Part shown: positions 25,123 to 33,156 of the stretch, piece by piece | Layout: every line of letters starts with the position of its first letter | Position numbering within the stretch: the first letter of the stretch is position 1 | From: Rhodobacteraceae bacterium CCMM004 | GTDB lineage: Bacteria; Pseudomonadota; Alphaproteobacteria; Rhodobacterales; Rhodobacteraceae | NCBI GenBank assembly: GCA_004005435.1 | Contig: RZWH01000001.1 | Coordinates: 186,001 to 250,000, forward strand | DNA: 64,000 bases | Direction: 5' to 3' | Made by a program: the position numbers and the translations under genes | The notes under the pieces: generated by a model | What the model saw: only the letters and a program-made list of their open reading frames with translations | Told to the model about the DNA's origin: nothing | Databases searched by the model: none

Positions 25123-26478
25123 ATGCTCACCCTCGACACCCTCAGCGACGCCGCCGACGCCGGCACCATCGACACCGTGCTGGTCTGCCTCGTGGACATG
25201 CAGGGGCGGCTGATGGGCAAGCGGTTCCACGTCCGCGACTTCCTCGACCACAGCCACGCCGAGACCCACGGGTGCAACTACCTCCTGGCGACGGACCTGG
25301 AGATGCACACCGTCGACGGCTATGCCGCAACCTCCTGGGCGGCAGGATACGGCGACTACGTGATGCAACCCGACCTGTCCACGCTGCGCCCCGCGCCTTG
25401 GCTCGACGGCACCGCGCTGGTCCTGTGCGACGTGCTGGACCACCACACCCACGCCCCCGTCCCGCATTCGCCGCGCGCCGTGCTCAAGGCCCAGATCGCC
25501 CGCCTGGCCGAGCGCGGCTGGACGCTCAAGGCGGCGACCGAGCTGGAGTTCTTCCTGTTCGAGGGCGGCTACGACGCGATCCGCAAGGGCGGCTTCCGCG
25601 ACCTCGTGCCCGTCTCGGGCTACAACGAGGACTACAACATCCTGCAGACCACTAAGGAAGAAGCGGTGATGCGGCCGGTTCGCAACCACCTCTTCGCCGC
25701 GGGCATCCCGGTGGAGAACACCAAGGGCGAGGCCGAGACCGGTCAGGAAGAGCTGAACATCCGCTATGCCGAGGCGCTGCTCTGCGCCGACCACCACGTC
25801 ATCGCCAAGCAGGCGGTGAAGGAGATCGCCTGGGCCCAGGGGGTCGCGGCGTCGTTCCTGCCCAAGTGGCGCGCCGACAAGGTGGGCAGCGCCGCGCATG
25901 TGCACCAGTCGCTGTGGGACGGCGATACGCCGCTGTTCCACGACGCCGAAGACCGGCGCGGCATGTCCGACACCATGCGGGCCTGGATGGCCGGGCTGAT
26001 CGCGCACGCGGGCGACGGCACGGTGTTCCTTGCGCCGTATGTCAACAGCTACAAGCGGTTCCAGAAGGGCACCTTCGCCCCGACCCGCACGGCGTGGTCG
26101 GTGGACAACCGCACCGCGGGCTTCCGCCTCGTCGGCGAGGGGACCAAGGGCGTGCGGGTCGAGTGCCGCATCGGCGGGTCCGACCTGAACCCCTACCTCG
26201 CCATCGCCGCCCAGATCGCGGCAGGCCTCGCCGGGGTGGACGGCGACCTGGACCTCGCCCCACCGATCGCCGGAGACGTCTATCACATGGACGACGTGCC
26301 CGAGATCCCCCGCACCTTGCGCGCCGCGACGGAGGCCCTGCGCGGCTCGGACATGTTGCGCGCGGCCATGGGCGACGCCGTGGTCGACCACTACGTGCGC
26401 GCCGCCGAATGGGAGCAGGAGGCGTTCGACATGGCCGTCACCGACTGGGAGATTGCGCGCGGCTTCGAGCGGGCCTAG
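25123..26478 (+). CDS. Glutamine-synthetase-family ligase (PuuA/GlnT-like gamma-glutamyl-amine ligase)
   Basis: The 451-residue enzyme has the class III-like glutamine synthetase N-terminal grasp (VDMQGRLMGKRF) and a catalytic domain with ELEFFLF, ETGQEELNIRYAEAL, AHVHQSLWDG and ECRIGGSDLNPYLAIAA. Metal-binding glutamates, the ATP/glutamate histidine and the arginines are present. Divergent members such as PuuA, IpuC or GlnA4 join glutamate to an amine instead of ammonia. Context of alcohol and aldehyde dehydrogenases plus an amidohydrolase supports amine or amino-alcohol gamma-glutamylation rather than nitrogen assimilation. Start ATG 25123 follows GCGGAGA. Confidence 0.85.
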   Translation: MLTLDTLSDAADAGTIDTVLVCLVDMQGRLMGKRFHVRDFLDHSHAETHGCNYLLATDLEMHTVDGYAATSWAAGYGDYVMQPDLSTLRPAPWLDGTALVLCDVLDHHTHAPVPHSPRAVLKAQIARLAERGWTLKAATELEFFLFEGGYDAIRKGGFRDLVPVSGYNEDYNILQTTKEEAVMRPVRNHLFAAGIPVENTKGEAETGQEELNIRYAEALLCADHHVIAKQAVKEIAWAQGVAASFLPKWRADKVGSAAHVHQSLWDGDTPLFHDAEDRRGMSDTMRAWMAGLIAHAGDGTVFLAPYVNSYKRFQKGTFAPTRTAWSVDNRTAGFRLVGEGTKGVRVECRIGGSDLNPYLAIAAQIAAGLAGVDGDLDLAPPIAGDVYHMDDVPEIPRTLRAATEALRGSDMLRAAMGDAVVDHYVRAAEWEQEAFDMAVTDWEIARGFERA

Positions 26479-26551
26479 AGAGAATGTAACTATTGACAAA
26501 CACACAGTGCATATTCCAGAACTTCGGTGCCTGAGAAATGGAGACGAAGCG

Positions 26552-26929
26552 ATGAGCAAGTATGCCCCTCTGAGAACTCATCTGGAAAACCGTGGCTATG
26601 GACAGATCCCGATGACCTTTTCCGAGATCGAGAAGATCATCGCCGGGCGCCTGCCAGCGTCCGCGCGCAAGCACCGAGCCTGGTGGAGCAACAATCCCAG
26701 CAACAGCGTCATCACCCATGCGTGGTTGGGCGCCGGCTATCGGACGGCGCAGGTCAATCTAGAGGGCGAACGCGTCACCTTCGTCCGCAGCGACGACCGC
26801 CCAGGAGGCGACCCGTCGGCACCTCCGCGCCACCCGTTGCACGGCTCCCTCGCCGGGACCGTTTCGGTGGCAGAAGGGACCGATCTGACCGAACCGCTCG
26901 GCGCCGCGTGGGATGCGGAGGGCACGTGA
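26552..26929 (+). CDS. DUF7662-like small protein, probable antitoxin
   Basis: The 125-residue protein has MTFSEIEKIIAGRLPASARKHRAWWSN and HAWLGAGYRTAQVNLEGERVTFVR, matching the pattern of the DUF7662 domain as I recall it, found in small proteins of accessory modules. ATG 26552 is preferred because the core begins soon after. It overlaps the PIN gene by four bases (GTGA), so the two are co-translated, and a toxin-antitoxin pair is the natural reading. The 70 bases upstream are AT-rich relative to the surroundings and may hold its own promoter. Confidence 0.6.
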   Translation: MSKYAPLRTHLENRGYGQIPMTFSEIEKIIAGRLPASARKHRAWWSNNPSNSVITHAWLGAGYRTAQVNLEGERVTFVRSDDRPGGDPSAPPRHPLHGSLAGTVSVAEGTDLTEPLGAAWDAEGT

Positions 26930-27339
26930 CGGCCTTTCTCCTCGACACCTGCGCCGTGATCTGGACCGCTCAGGGCGATACCCTCGATGCGAGAGCGCAG
27001 ACGGCGTTGGCGGGGGCCTACAGCGATGGGAGCACCATCTGGGTGTCGCCGATCAGCGCATGGGAGATCGGCCTTCTGGCGGCGCGGGGCCGAATCGGGC
27101 TGTCCCTGCGTCCGAAGGCGTGGTTCGACGCGGTGCTTGCACAACCGGGCGTCGGACTGGCGCTGATGTCGCCCGAAGTCCTGATCGATTCGTCTTCGCT
27201 TCCCGGAACACCGCCAAACGATCCGGCGGACCGGATCATCCTTGCGACCGCGCGCGAACTCGGGCTCACGGTCGTGACCAGGGATGCGCGCATTCTCGAC
27301 TACGCCGACGCGGGCCATGTCCGCGCCCTGCCCTGCTAG
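26926..27339 (+). CDS. PIN-domain protein, probable VapC-like toxin RNase
   Basis: The 137-residue protein starts FLLDTCAVIWTA with Asp7, contains WEIGLLAARGRI with Glu47 and PNDPADRIILATARELGLTVVTRD with further acidic residues, the standard PIN active site of a metal-dependent RNase. The GTG start at 26926 overlaps the preceding gene. Length agrees with VapC proteins of about 130 residues. The pair is inserted between the ligase and aldehyde dehydrogenase genes of a metabolic operon. Confidence 0.82.
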   Translation: MTAFLLDTCAVIWTAQGDTLDARAQTALAGAYSDGSTIWVSPISAWEIGLLAARGRIGLSLRPKAWFDAVLAQPGVGLALMSPEVLIDSSSLPGTPPNDPADRIILATARELGLTVVTRDARILDYADAGHVRALPC

Positions 27340-27349
27340 GAGGATCGCC

Positions 27350-28729
27350 ATGACCGGCACTCTGTTGCGCTGCATCTCGCCCGTGGACGGCTCGGTCTAT
27401 GCCGAGCGCATGGCCCTGCCAGACGCCGGGCGCGCGGCGGCGCGGGCCGCACGGGCGGCGCAGCCCGGGTGGGCGACGCGGCCCCTGTCCGAACGGCGCG
27501 ACCTGGTGCTGGCAGGGGTGGCGCGGCTGGGAGAGATGACGGACGAGGTCGTGCCGGAGCTGGCCTGGCAGATGGGCCGCCCGGTCCGTTACGGCGGCGA
27601 GTTCGGCGGCGTGGACGAGCGCGCGACCTACATGGCGGGCATCGCCGAGGCGGCGCTGGCGCCGATCCGGGTCGAGGACAGCGCCGCCTTCCGCCGCCGT
27701 ATCGACCGGGTGCCCTTGGGCGTGGTGCTGGTCGTGGCGCCCTGGAACTATCCCTACATGACCGCCATCAACACCGTTGCGCCCGCGCTGATCGCGGGCA
27801 ACACGGTGCTGCTCAAGCACGCCACCCAGACCCTGCTGGTGGGCGAGCGCATGGCGCGGGCGTTCCACGAGGCGGGCGTGCCCGAGGACGTGTTCGCCAA
27901 CGTCTTTCTCGACCACGACACCACCTCCGCTCTGATCGCCGGGCGGGCGGTGGACGCGGTGAACTTCACCGGCTCGGTCGGTGGAGGCCAGGCGATGGAA
28001 CGGGCGGCGGCGGGCACCTTCATCCCCGTGGCAACCGAACTGGGCGGCAAGGATCCGGCCTACGTGATGGAGGACGCCGACGTCGCCCGCGCGGCCGAGG
28101 TGCTGGTGGACGGGGCGATGTTCAACGCGGGCCAGTGTTGCTGCGGGATCGAGCGCATCTATGTCCATGCCCGCCACTACGATGCCTTCCTCGACGCCGC
28201 GCGGTCCATCGTCGAGGGCTATAAACTGGGCAACCCGCTGGACGAGGCGACGACGCTGGGGCCGATGGCCCATGTCCGCTTTGCCCGGGTCGTCCGCCAG
28301 CAGGTGGACGCGGCGCTGGCAGCCGGGGCGACCGGGCTGATCGACCCCGCGCTGTTCCCGGCCGACGACGGCGGCGCCTATCTGGCGCCGCAGATCCTGA
28401 CCGGCGTGACCCACGACATGGACATCATGCGGGAAGAGACCTTCGGCCCCGCCGTGGGCGTCATGCGGGTGGAGAGCGACGCCGAGGCGCTGGCCTTGAT
28501 GAACGACAGCCGCTACGGCCTGACCGCCTCGCTCTGGACCGGCGACTTCGACCGGGCCGAGCGGCTGGCGGCGCGGCTGGAGACCGGGACCGTGTTCGTC
28601 AACCGCGCCGACTATCTCGACCCCGCCCTGTGCTGGACGGGGTGCAAGGACACGGGCCGCGGGGCGGGCCTGTCGGTCCTGGGCTACCACGCCCTGACCC
28701 GCCCCAAATCCCTGCATTTCCGCGCCTGA
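27350..28729 (+). CDS. NAD(P)-dependent aldehyde dehydrogenase
   Basis: The 459-residue enzyme carries the ALDH landmarks VVAPWNYPYMTAINTVAPALIAGN, the general base in TELGGKDP and the catalytic cysteine in FNAGQCCCG. It oxidises an aldehyde to the acid. AGGAGG at 27338-27343 lies just before the ATG 27350, a strong ribosome binding site that overlaps the end of the PIN gene. The alcohol dehydrogenase gene follows seven bases after the stop, so the pair can run alcohol to aldehyde to acid. Confidence 0.93.
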   Translation: MTGTLLRCISPVDGSVYAERMALPDAGRAAARAARAAQPGWATRPLSERRDLVLAGVARLGEMTDEVVPELAWQMGRPVRYGGEFGGVDERATYMAGIAEAALAPIRVEDSAAFRRRIDRVPLGVVLVVAPWNYPYMTAINTVAPALIAGNTVLLKHATQTLLVGERMARAFHEAGVPEDVFANVFLDHDTTSALIAGRAVDAVNFTGSVGGGQAMERAAAGTFIPVATELGGKDPAYVMEDADVARAAEVLVDGAMFNAGQCCCGIERIYVHARHYDAFLDAARSIVEGYKLGNPLDEATTLGPMAHVRFARVVRQQVDAALAAGATGLIDPALFPADDGGAYLAPQILTGVTHDMDIMREETFGPAVGVMRVESDAEALALMNDSRYGLTASLWTGDFDRAERLAARLETGTVFVNRADYLDPALCWTGCKDTGRGAGLSVLGYHALTRPKSLHFRA

Positions 28730-28736
28730 GGCCGCC

Positions 28737-29882
28737 ATGACCCCCACCGCCACCTGGTCCTATCCCACGTCCATCCGCTTCGGCGCCGGGCGCCTGAGCG
28801 AGCTGCCCGGCGCCTGCGCCGAGGCCGGGATGACGCGCCCGCTCCTCGTCACCGACCGCGGCCTCGCCGCCCTGCCCATCTCCGCGCGGGCGCTCGACGT
28901 TCTGCGCGCGGGCGGTCTGGCGGCCGAGATGTTTTCAGGCGTCGACCCGAACCCCCACGAGGGCAACGTGGCCGAGGGACTGCGCGCGCTCAGGGACGGC
29001 GGGCACGACGGGGTCGTGGCCTTCGGCGGCGGTTCGGCGCTGGATCTGGGCAAGGTGCTGGCCTTCATGGCCGGGCAGACGCGCCCGATCTGGGATTTCG
29101 AGGACGTGGGCGACTGGTGGACCCGCGCCGACGCCGACGCCATCTTGCCCGTCATTGCGGTCCCCACCACCGCCGGGACCGGCAGCGAGGTGGGCCGCGC
29201 GGGCGTCATCACCAACAGCGAGACGCGGGAGAAGAAGATCGTCTTCCACCCCCGGATGCTGCCGCAGGTCGTCATCGCCGACCCCGAACTGACCGTGGGG
29301 ATGCCGCCTGCGATCACCGCGGGCACCGGCATGGACGCCTTCGCCCACTGTCTGGAGGCGTACTGCTCGCCGCACTACCACCCGATGAGCCAGGGCATCG
29401 CGCTGGAGGGGATGCGGCTGGTGGCCGAGAACCTGCCCCGCGCCCATGCCGACGGCAACGACCTGGAGGCGCGGGCCCACATGATGAGCGCCGCGGCCAT
29501 GGGCGCGGTGGCGTTCCAGAAGGGCCTGGGCGCCATCCACGCCCTCAGCCACCCCATCGGGGCGATGCACCACACCCACCACGGCACGACGAACGCGGTG
29601 GTGATGCCGGCGGTCCTGGACTTCAACCGCCCGGCGGTGGAGGCGCGTCTGGCCCGCGCCGCGGCCTATCTGGGGATCGACGGCGGCTTCGACGGCTTCC
29701 GCGCCTTCGCGGTGGACCTCAACCGCCGCCTCGGGATCCCCGAGAGCCTGACCGCGCTCGGCGTCGCCGACCCGGACATGGACCGCCTGGTGGCCTCGGC
29801 GCTGGCCGACCCCTCGGTCGGCGGCAACCCGGTCGAGATGACGGCCGCCACCACCCGCGCCCTGTTCGAGGCGTGCCTCTGA
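28737..29882 (+). CDS. Iron-containing alcohol dehydrogenase (group III)
   Basis: The 381-residue protein has the glycine-rich nucleotide loop VVAFGGGSALDLGKVLA, TTAGTGSEVGRAGVI and the metal-site segments GMDAFAHCLEAY and HALSHPIGAMHHTHHG, which supply the Asp and His ligands of Fe-ADHs. It oxidises a primary alcohol or reduces the aldehyde. It ends the plus-strand operon and converges on the MDR gene. Confidence 0.92.
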   Translation: MTPTATWSYPTSIRFGAGRLSELPGACAEAGMTRPLLVTDRGLAALPISARALDVLRAGGLAAEMFSGVDPNPHEGNVAEGLRALRDGGHDGVVAFGGGSALDLGKVLAFMAGQTRPIWDFEDVGDWWTRADADAILPVIAVPTTAGTGSEVGRAGVITNSETREKKIVFHPRMLPQVVIADPELTVGMPPAITAGTGMDAFAHCLEAYCSPHYHPMSQGIALEGMRLVAENLPRAHADGNDLEARAHMMSAAAMGAVAFQKGLGAIHALSHPIGAMHHTHHGTTNAVVMPAVLDFNRPAVEARLARAAAYLGIDGGFDGFRAFAVDLNRRLGIPESLTALGVADPDMDRLVASALADPSVGGNPVEMTAATTRALFEACL

Positions 29883-29901
29883 GGCGCGGGGGCCGCCGCG
29901 C

Positions 29902-30882
29902 TCAGGCGGCGGCGGAGATCGCGGCGGCCGGGCGCAGGGCCACAACCGCGGCGCCCTCGCGATGGCGGCTCTCGACCCGTGCGTGGGCCTCCGCGATGTG
30001 CGCGAGCGGCCAGACCCCGTCCACCGGCGCGGTCAGGGTGCCCGCCGCCAGCCCCTCGGCGATCGCCTCCAGATCCGCCGCCCTCTCGGTCGAGACCTTC
30101 AGCACCAGTCCGCGGTCCCACAGCCCCCGCAGCATCATCCCCACGCTGAACTCCAGCGGGACGAAGCGTCCGCCGGCCGCGAGGATGCGCCGGACGTCCC
30201 GGTACCGCAGCACACCGGCGGTATCCAAAACCACGTCGTAGCGGGCCGCGCCGCGGGTCACATCCTGGCGGCGATAGTCGATCACGGCGTCGGCGCCGAG
30301 GCCGCGCAGGCGGTCGGCCGTTTCAGCCCGCGCGAGCGCGGTCACATGGGCCCCGGCCGCGCGGGCGATCTGCACCGCCCACGACCCGACCTCGCCCGAC
30401 GCCCCGGCGATCAGCAGGCGCGTCCCCGGCCCCACTTCGGCGATCTCGCGGACGAAGGACCGCGCCGCGAGCGCGCCGAAAGGCGTGGCCGCGGCGGCAG
30501 TGTCCGACACGCCGTCCGGGATGCGCGCGACCGCGGCGTCGGCGCGGACCGCCACCCGCTCGGCATGGGCGCCGAGGCCCGACGCGCCGAACACCCGGTC
30601 CCCCACGGCGAACCGCGCCACGCCATCGCCGAGGGCCGCCACCCGCCCGGCGAAATTGCTGCCGAGCACGCGGTGGCGCGGCCGCCGGAGCCCGGCCAGA
30701 GCCCGCCCGATCAGCCACAGGCCGCCTGGGAACGCCGACGCGCGAAACCGCCAGTCGGCCGTGGTGACGGCGCTGGCGGCCACCTCCACCAGGATCTCTC
30801 CCGGGCGCGGCCGCGGCTCGGGCACATCCGCGACCCGCACCACCTCTGCCGCCCCGTATCTGTCGTAAACCGCCGCCCGCAT
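29902..30882 (-). CDS. Zinc-free MDR-family oxidoreductase (quinone oxidoreductase-like)
   Basis: The 326-residue protein has the medium-chain dehydrogenase layout: MRAAVYDRYGAAEVVRVADV, the substrate-domain GSNFAGRVAALGDGV, and the Rossmann loop LLIAGASGEVGSWAVQIARAAG. Structural-zinc cysteines are missing, as in quinone oxidoreductases and enoyl reductases. GGAGG at 30888-30892 is correctly placed before ATG 30882, so a TTG twelve bases earlier is unlikely. It is divergent from a LysR regulator that probably controls it. Confidence 0.85.
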   Translation of the reverse strand: MRAAVYDRYGAAEVVRVADVPEPRPRPGEILVEVAASAVTTADWRFRASAFPGGLWLIGRALAGLRRPRHRVLGSNFAGRVAALGDGVARFAVGDRVFGASGLGAHAERVAVRADAAVARIPDGVSDTAAAATPFGALAARSFVREIAEVGPGTRLLIAGASGEVGSWAVQIARAAGAHVTALARAETADRLRGLGADAVIDYRRQDVTRGAARYDVVLDTAGVLRYRDVRRILAAGGRFVPLEFSVGMMLRGLWDRGLVLKVSTERAADLEAIAEGLAAGTLTAPVDGVWPLAHIAEAHARVESRHREGAAVVALRPAAAISAAA

Positions 30883-30969
30883 GGCGTCCTCCAATCGTTC
30901 GATCCGTCGATGGCGCCGGAATACCGCACCTGGCCGCTCTGCGGAATTGACCAGTTACGCGGATCAGCT

Positions 30970-31866
30970 ATGCGTACACGCATGGAATGGAAGTCCGTGA
31001 CCTTCGACTGGAACCGCGCCCGCGCGTTCCTGGTCACCGCCGAGGAGGGGTCGCTCTCGGCCGCCGCCCGCGCGCTTGGCATGGCGCAGCCGACCCTGGG
31101 GCGGCAGGTGGCCGCGCTGGAGGCGGCGCTGGGGGTCGCCCTCTTTGAGCGGACGGGGCGGGGCCAGGCACTGACCCCCGCGGGCCACGACCTCCTCGCC
31201 CATGTCCAGGCGATGGGCGAAGCCGCGCGCGCCCTCTCGCTGGCGGCGGAGGGGCGGAGCCGGTCCATCGCCGGTCCAATCACCGTGACGGCGAGCGAGA
31301 TCACGGCCGCGCGGCAACTCCCCGCCATCGTCGCCCGCCTGCGCGAGGTCGCCCCCGGCCTCACCGTCGAGATCGTGGCGAGCAACGAGAGCCAGGACCT
31401 GCGCCGCCGCGAGGCCGACATCGCGGTGCGCAACTACCGCCCCACCGACCCCGACCTCTTCGCGCGCAAGATCGGGGACGGGCACGCGCGGCTCTACGGC
31501 GCGCCGCACTACCTCGACCGACTCGGGCCGCTCCACGGCGCGGCGGACCTGGCGCGGGCCGAGATCGTGGGCTTCGTCCCCGTGGCCGACTTCCTACGCC
31601 AGATCCGCGCCATGGGCGTCCCGGTGACCGAGGACAACGTGCGCGTCGCCACCGCCAACCACCTGGTGCATCTGGAACTGGTGCGCGCCGGGGTCGGTCT
31701 AAGCTTCTTCCCCGAGCCGGTAGGCGACGGCGATCCCGACCTCGCCCGCGCCGTCCCCGCCATGGCGCCCTTCGTCTATCCCCTCTGGGTGGTCGCCCAT
31801 CGAGAAGTGTCGACCTCGGCCCGCGTGCGCCTGGTCTTCGACCTCCTGGCCGAAATGTTGAGCTGA
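30970..31866 (+). CDS. LysR-family transcriptional regulator
   Basis: The 298-residue protein has the LysR winged helix (about residues 12-72, AFLVTAEEGSLSAAARALGM and TLGRQVAALEAALGVALFER) and a periplasmic-binding-protein-like effector domain (about 100-295). It is divergent from the MDR gene across 87 bases, the classic arrangement for a LysR regulator and its target. An alternative start is ATG 30982. Confidence 0.9.
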   Translation: MRTRMEWKSVTFDWNRARAFLVTAEEGSLSAAARALGMAQPTLGRQVAALEAALGVALFERTGRGQALTPAGHDLLAHVQAMGEAARALSLAAEGRSRSIAGPITVTASEITAARQLPAIVARLREVAPGLTVEIVASNESQDLRRREADIAVRNYRPTDPDLFARKIGDGHARLYGAPHYLDRLGPLHGAADLARAEIVGFVPVADFLRQIRAMGVPVTEDNVRVATANHLVHLELVRAGVGLSFFPEPVGDGDPDLARAVPAMAPFVYPLWVVAHREVSTSARVRLVFDLLAEMLS

Positions 31867-31915
31867 ATGTCGCAGTTTATTGTGGAGGGTGAGTAAGAAC
31901 ATTATAAGAACACCG

Positions 31916-33151
31916 ATGGCTCGTTTGGATTTACAGAAAAGGCTCGCGATTCTCTCCGACGCGGCGAAGTACGACGCCTCCTGCGCGTCCTCGGGGTCGT
32001 CGAAGCGCGATTCGCGGGATGGCAAGGGGCTGGGCTCGAACGAGGGGACGGGCATCTGCCACGCCTATGCTCCCGACGGACGCTGCATCAGCCTCTTGAA
32101 GATCTTGATGACGAACTTCTGCATCTACGACTGCGCCTACTGCATCAACCGCGTGTCCTCGAACGTCGCCCGCGCCCGGTTCAGCGTCGAGGAGGTCGTG
32201 CGCCTCACCGTCGAGTTCTACCGCCGCAACTATATCGAAGGGCTGTTTCTGTCGTCTGGGATCATCCGCTCGCCGGACGAGACCATGGGGCAGATGGTCG
32301 AGATCGCGCGCCGCCTGCGGGAGGTCGAGAACTTCCGAGGCTACATCCACCTCAAGACCATTCCCGACGCCGACCCTGCGCTGATCGAGGCGGCGGGGCG
32401 TCTAGCCGACCGCCTGTCGATCAATGTCGAGCTGCCCACCGACGCCAGCGTCAAGGCCTACGCGCCCGAGAAGGACCCCCGCACCATCCGCAAGGCCATG
32501 GCCGACGTGCGGCTGAAGAAGGAGGCCGCGCGCGAGCGCAGCCACACCGGCCGGCGCGCCCCGCGCTTCGCCCCCGCCGGGCAGTCCACTCAGATGATCG
32601 TCGGCGCGGACGGCGCCACCGACACCGCCATCCTGGGCAACGCCACGCGGCTTTATGCCTCCTACGGGCTCAAGCGGGTCTACTACTCCGCCTTTTCGCC
32701 GATCCCCGACGCCACGGCCAAGCTGCCTCTGGTGCGCCCGCCGCTGGAGCGGGAGCATCGTCTCTATCAGGCCGACTGGCTCCTGCGGTTCTACGGCTTC
32801 GACCTGGACGAGATCGCGGGGACGGCGCCGGGCGGTAACCTGGATCTCGACATCGATCCGAAACTGGCCTGGGCGCTCAGAAACCGGCACCTCTTTCCGC
32901 TCGACGTGAACCGCGCGGCGCGCGAGCTTTTGCTGCGGGTGCCGGGGTTCGGGGTCAAGACGGTGACCCGCATCCTGACCACCCGCCGCCACCGCACCCT
33001 GCGCTACGACGACCTCACGCGGATGGGCGCGGGGATGAAGAAGGCGCGCGCCTTCGTCACCCTGGGCGGGTGGACGCCCGGCGCGCTGACCGACAGCGCC
33101 GACCTGCGCGCCCGCTTCGCGCCCCCGCCCGAGCAACTGGCGCTCTTCTGA
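31916..33151 (+). CDS. Putative DNA modification/repair radical SAM protein
   Basis: The 411-residue protein carries the radical SAM cluster motif CxxxCxxC at Cys69, Cys73 and Cys76 (CIYDCAYC) and a C-terminal helix-hairpin-helix DNA-binding motif (RVPGFGVKTVTRIL). This is the known family of radical SAM proteins with unknown substrate that travel with a UdgX-type gene. The N-terminus MARLDLQKRLAILSDAAKYD matches relatives, so ATG 31916 is preferred to TTG or GTG codons up to 36 bases upstream. The next gene begins five bases after the stop. Confidence 0.88.
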   Translation: MARLDLQKRLAILSDAAKYDASCASSGSSKRDSRDGKGLGSNEGTGICHAYAPDGRCISLLKILMTNFCIYDCAYCINRVSSNVARARFSVEEVVRLTVEFYRRNYIEGLFLSSGIIRSPDETMGQMVEIARRLREVENFRGYIHLKTIPDADPALIEAAGRLADRLSINVELPTDASVKAYAPEKDPRTIRKAMADVRLKKEAARERSHTGRRAPRFAPAGQSTQMIVGADGATDTAILGNATRLYASYGLKRVYYSAFSPIPDATAKLPLVRPPLEREHRLYQADWLLRFYGFDLDEIAGTAPGGNLDLDIDPKLAWALRNRHLFPLDVNRAARELLLRVPGFGVKTVTRILTTRRHRTLRYDDLTRMGAGMKKARAFVTLGGWTPGALTDSADLRARFAPPPEQLALF

Positions 33152-33156
33152 CCGCG

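Noticed and set aside
26493-26498. TTGACA before the DUF7662-PIN pair
   Set aside because: No acceptable -10 hexamer at 16 to 18 bases; only suggestive.
24970-26559. Long minus-strand frame opposite the glutamine-synthetase-like gene
   Set aside because: Antisense shadow with no recognisable family.
29962-30969. N-terminal extension of the LysR frame
   Set aside because: The extra residues are the reverse of the MDR gene and resemble no domain; the LysR winged helix starts just after ATG 30970.
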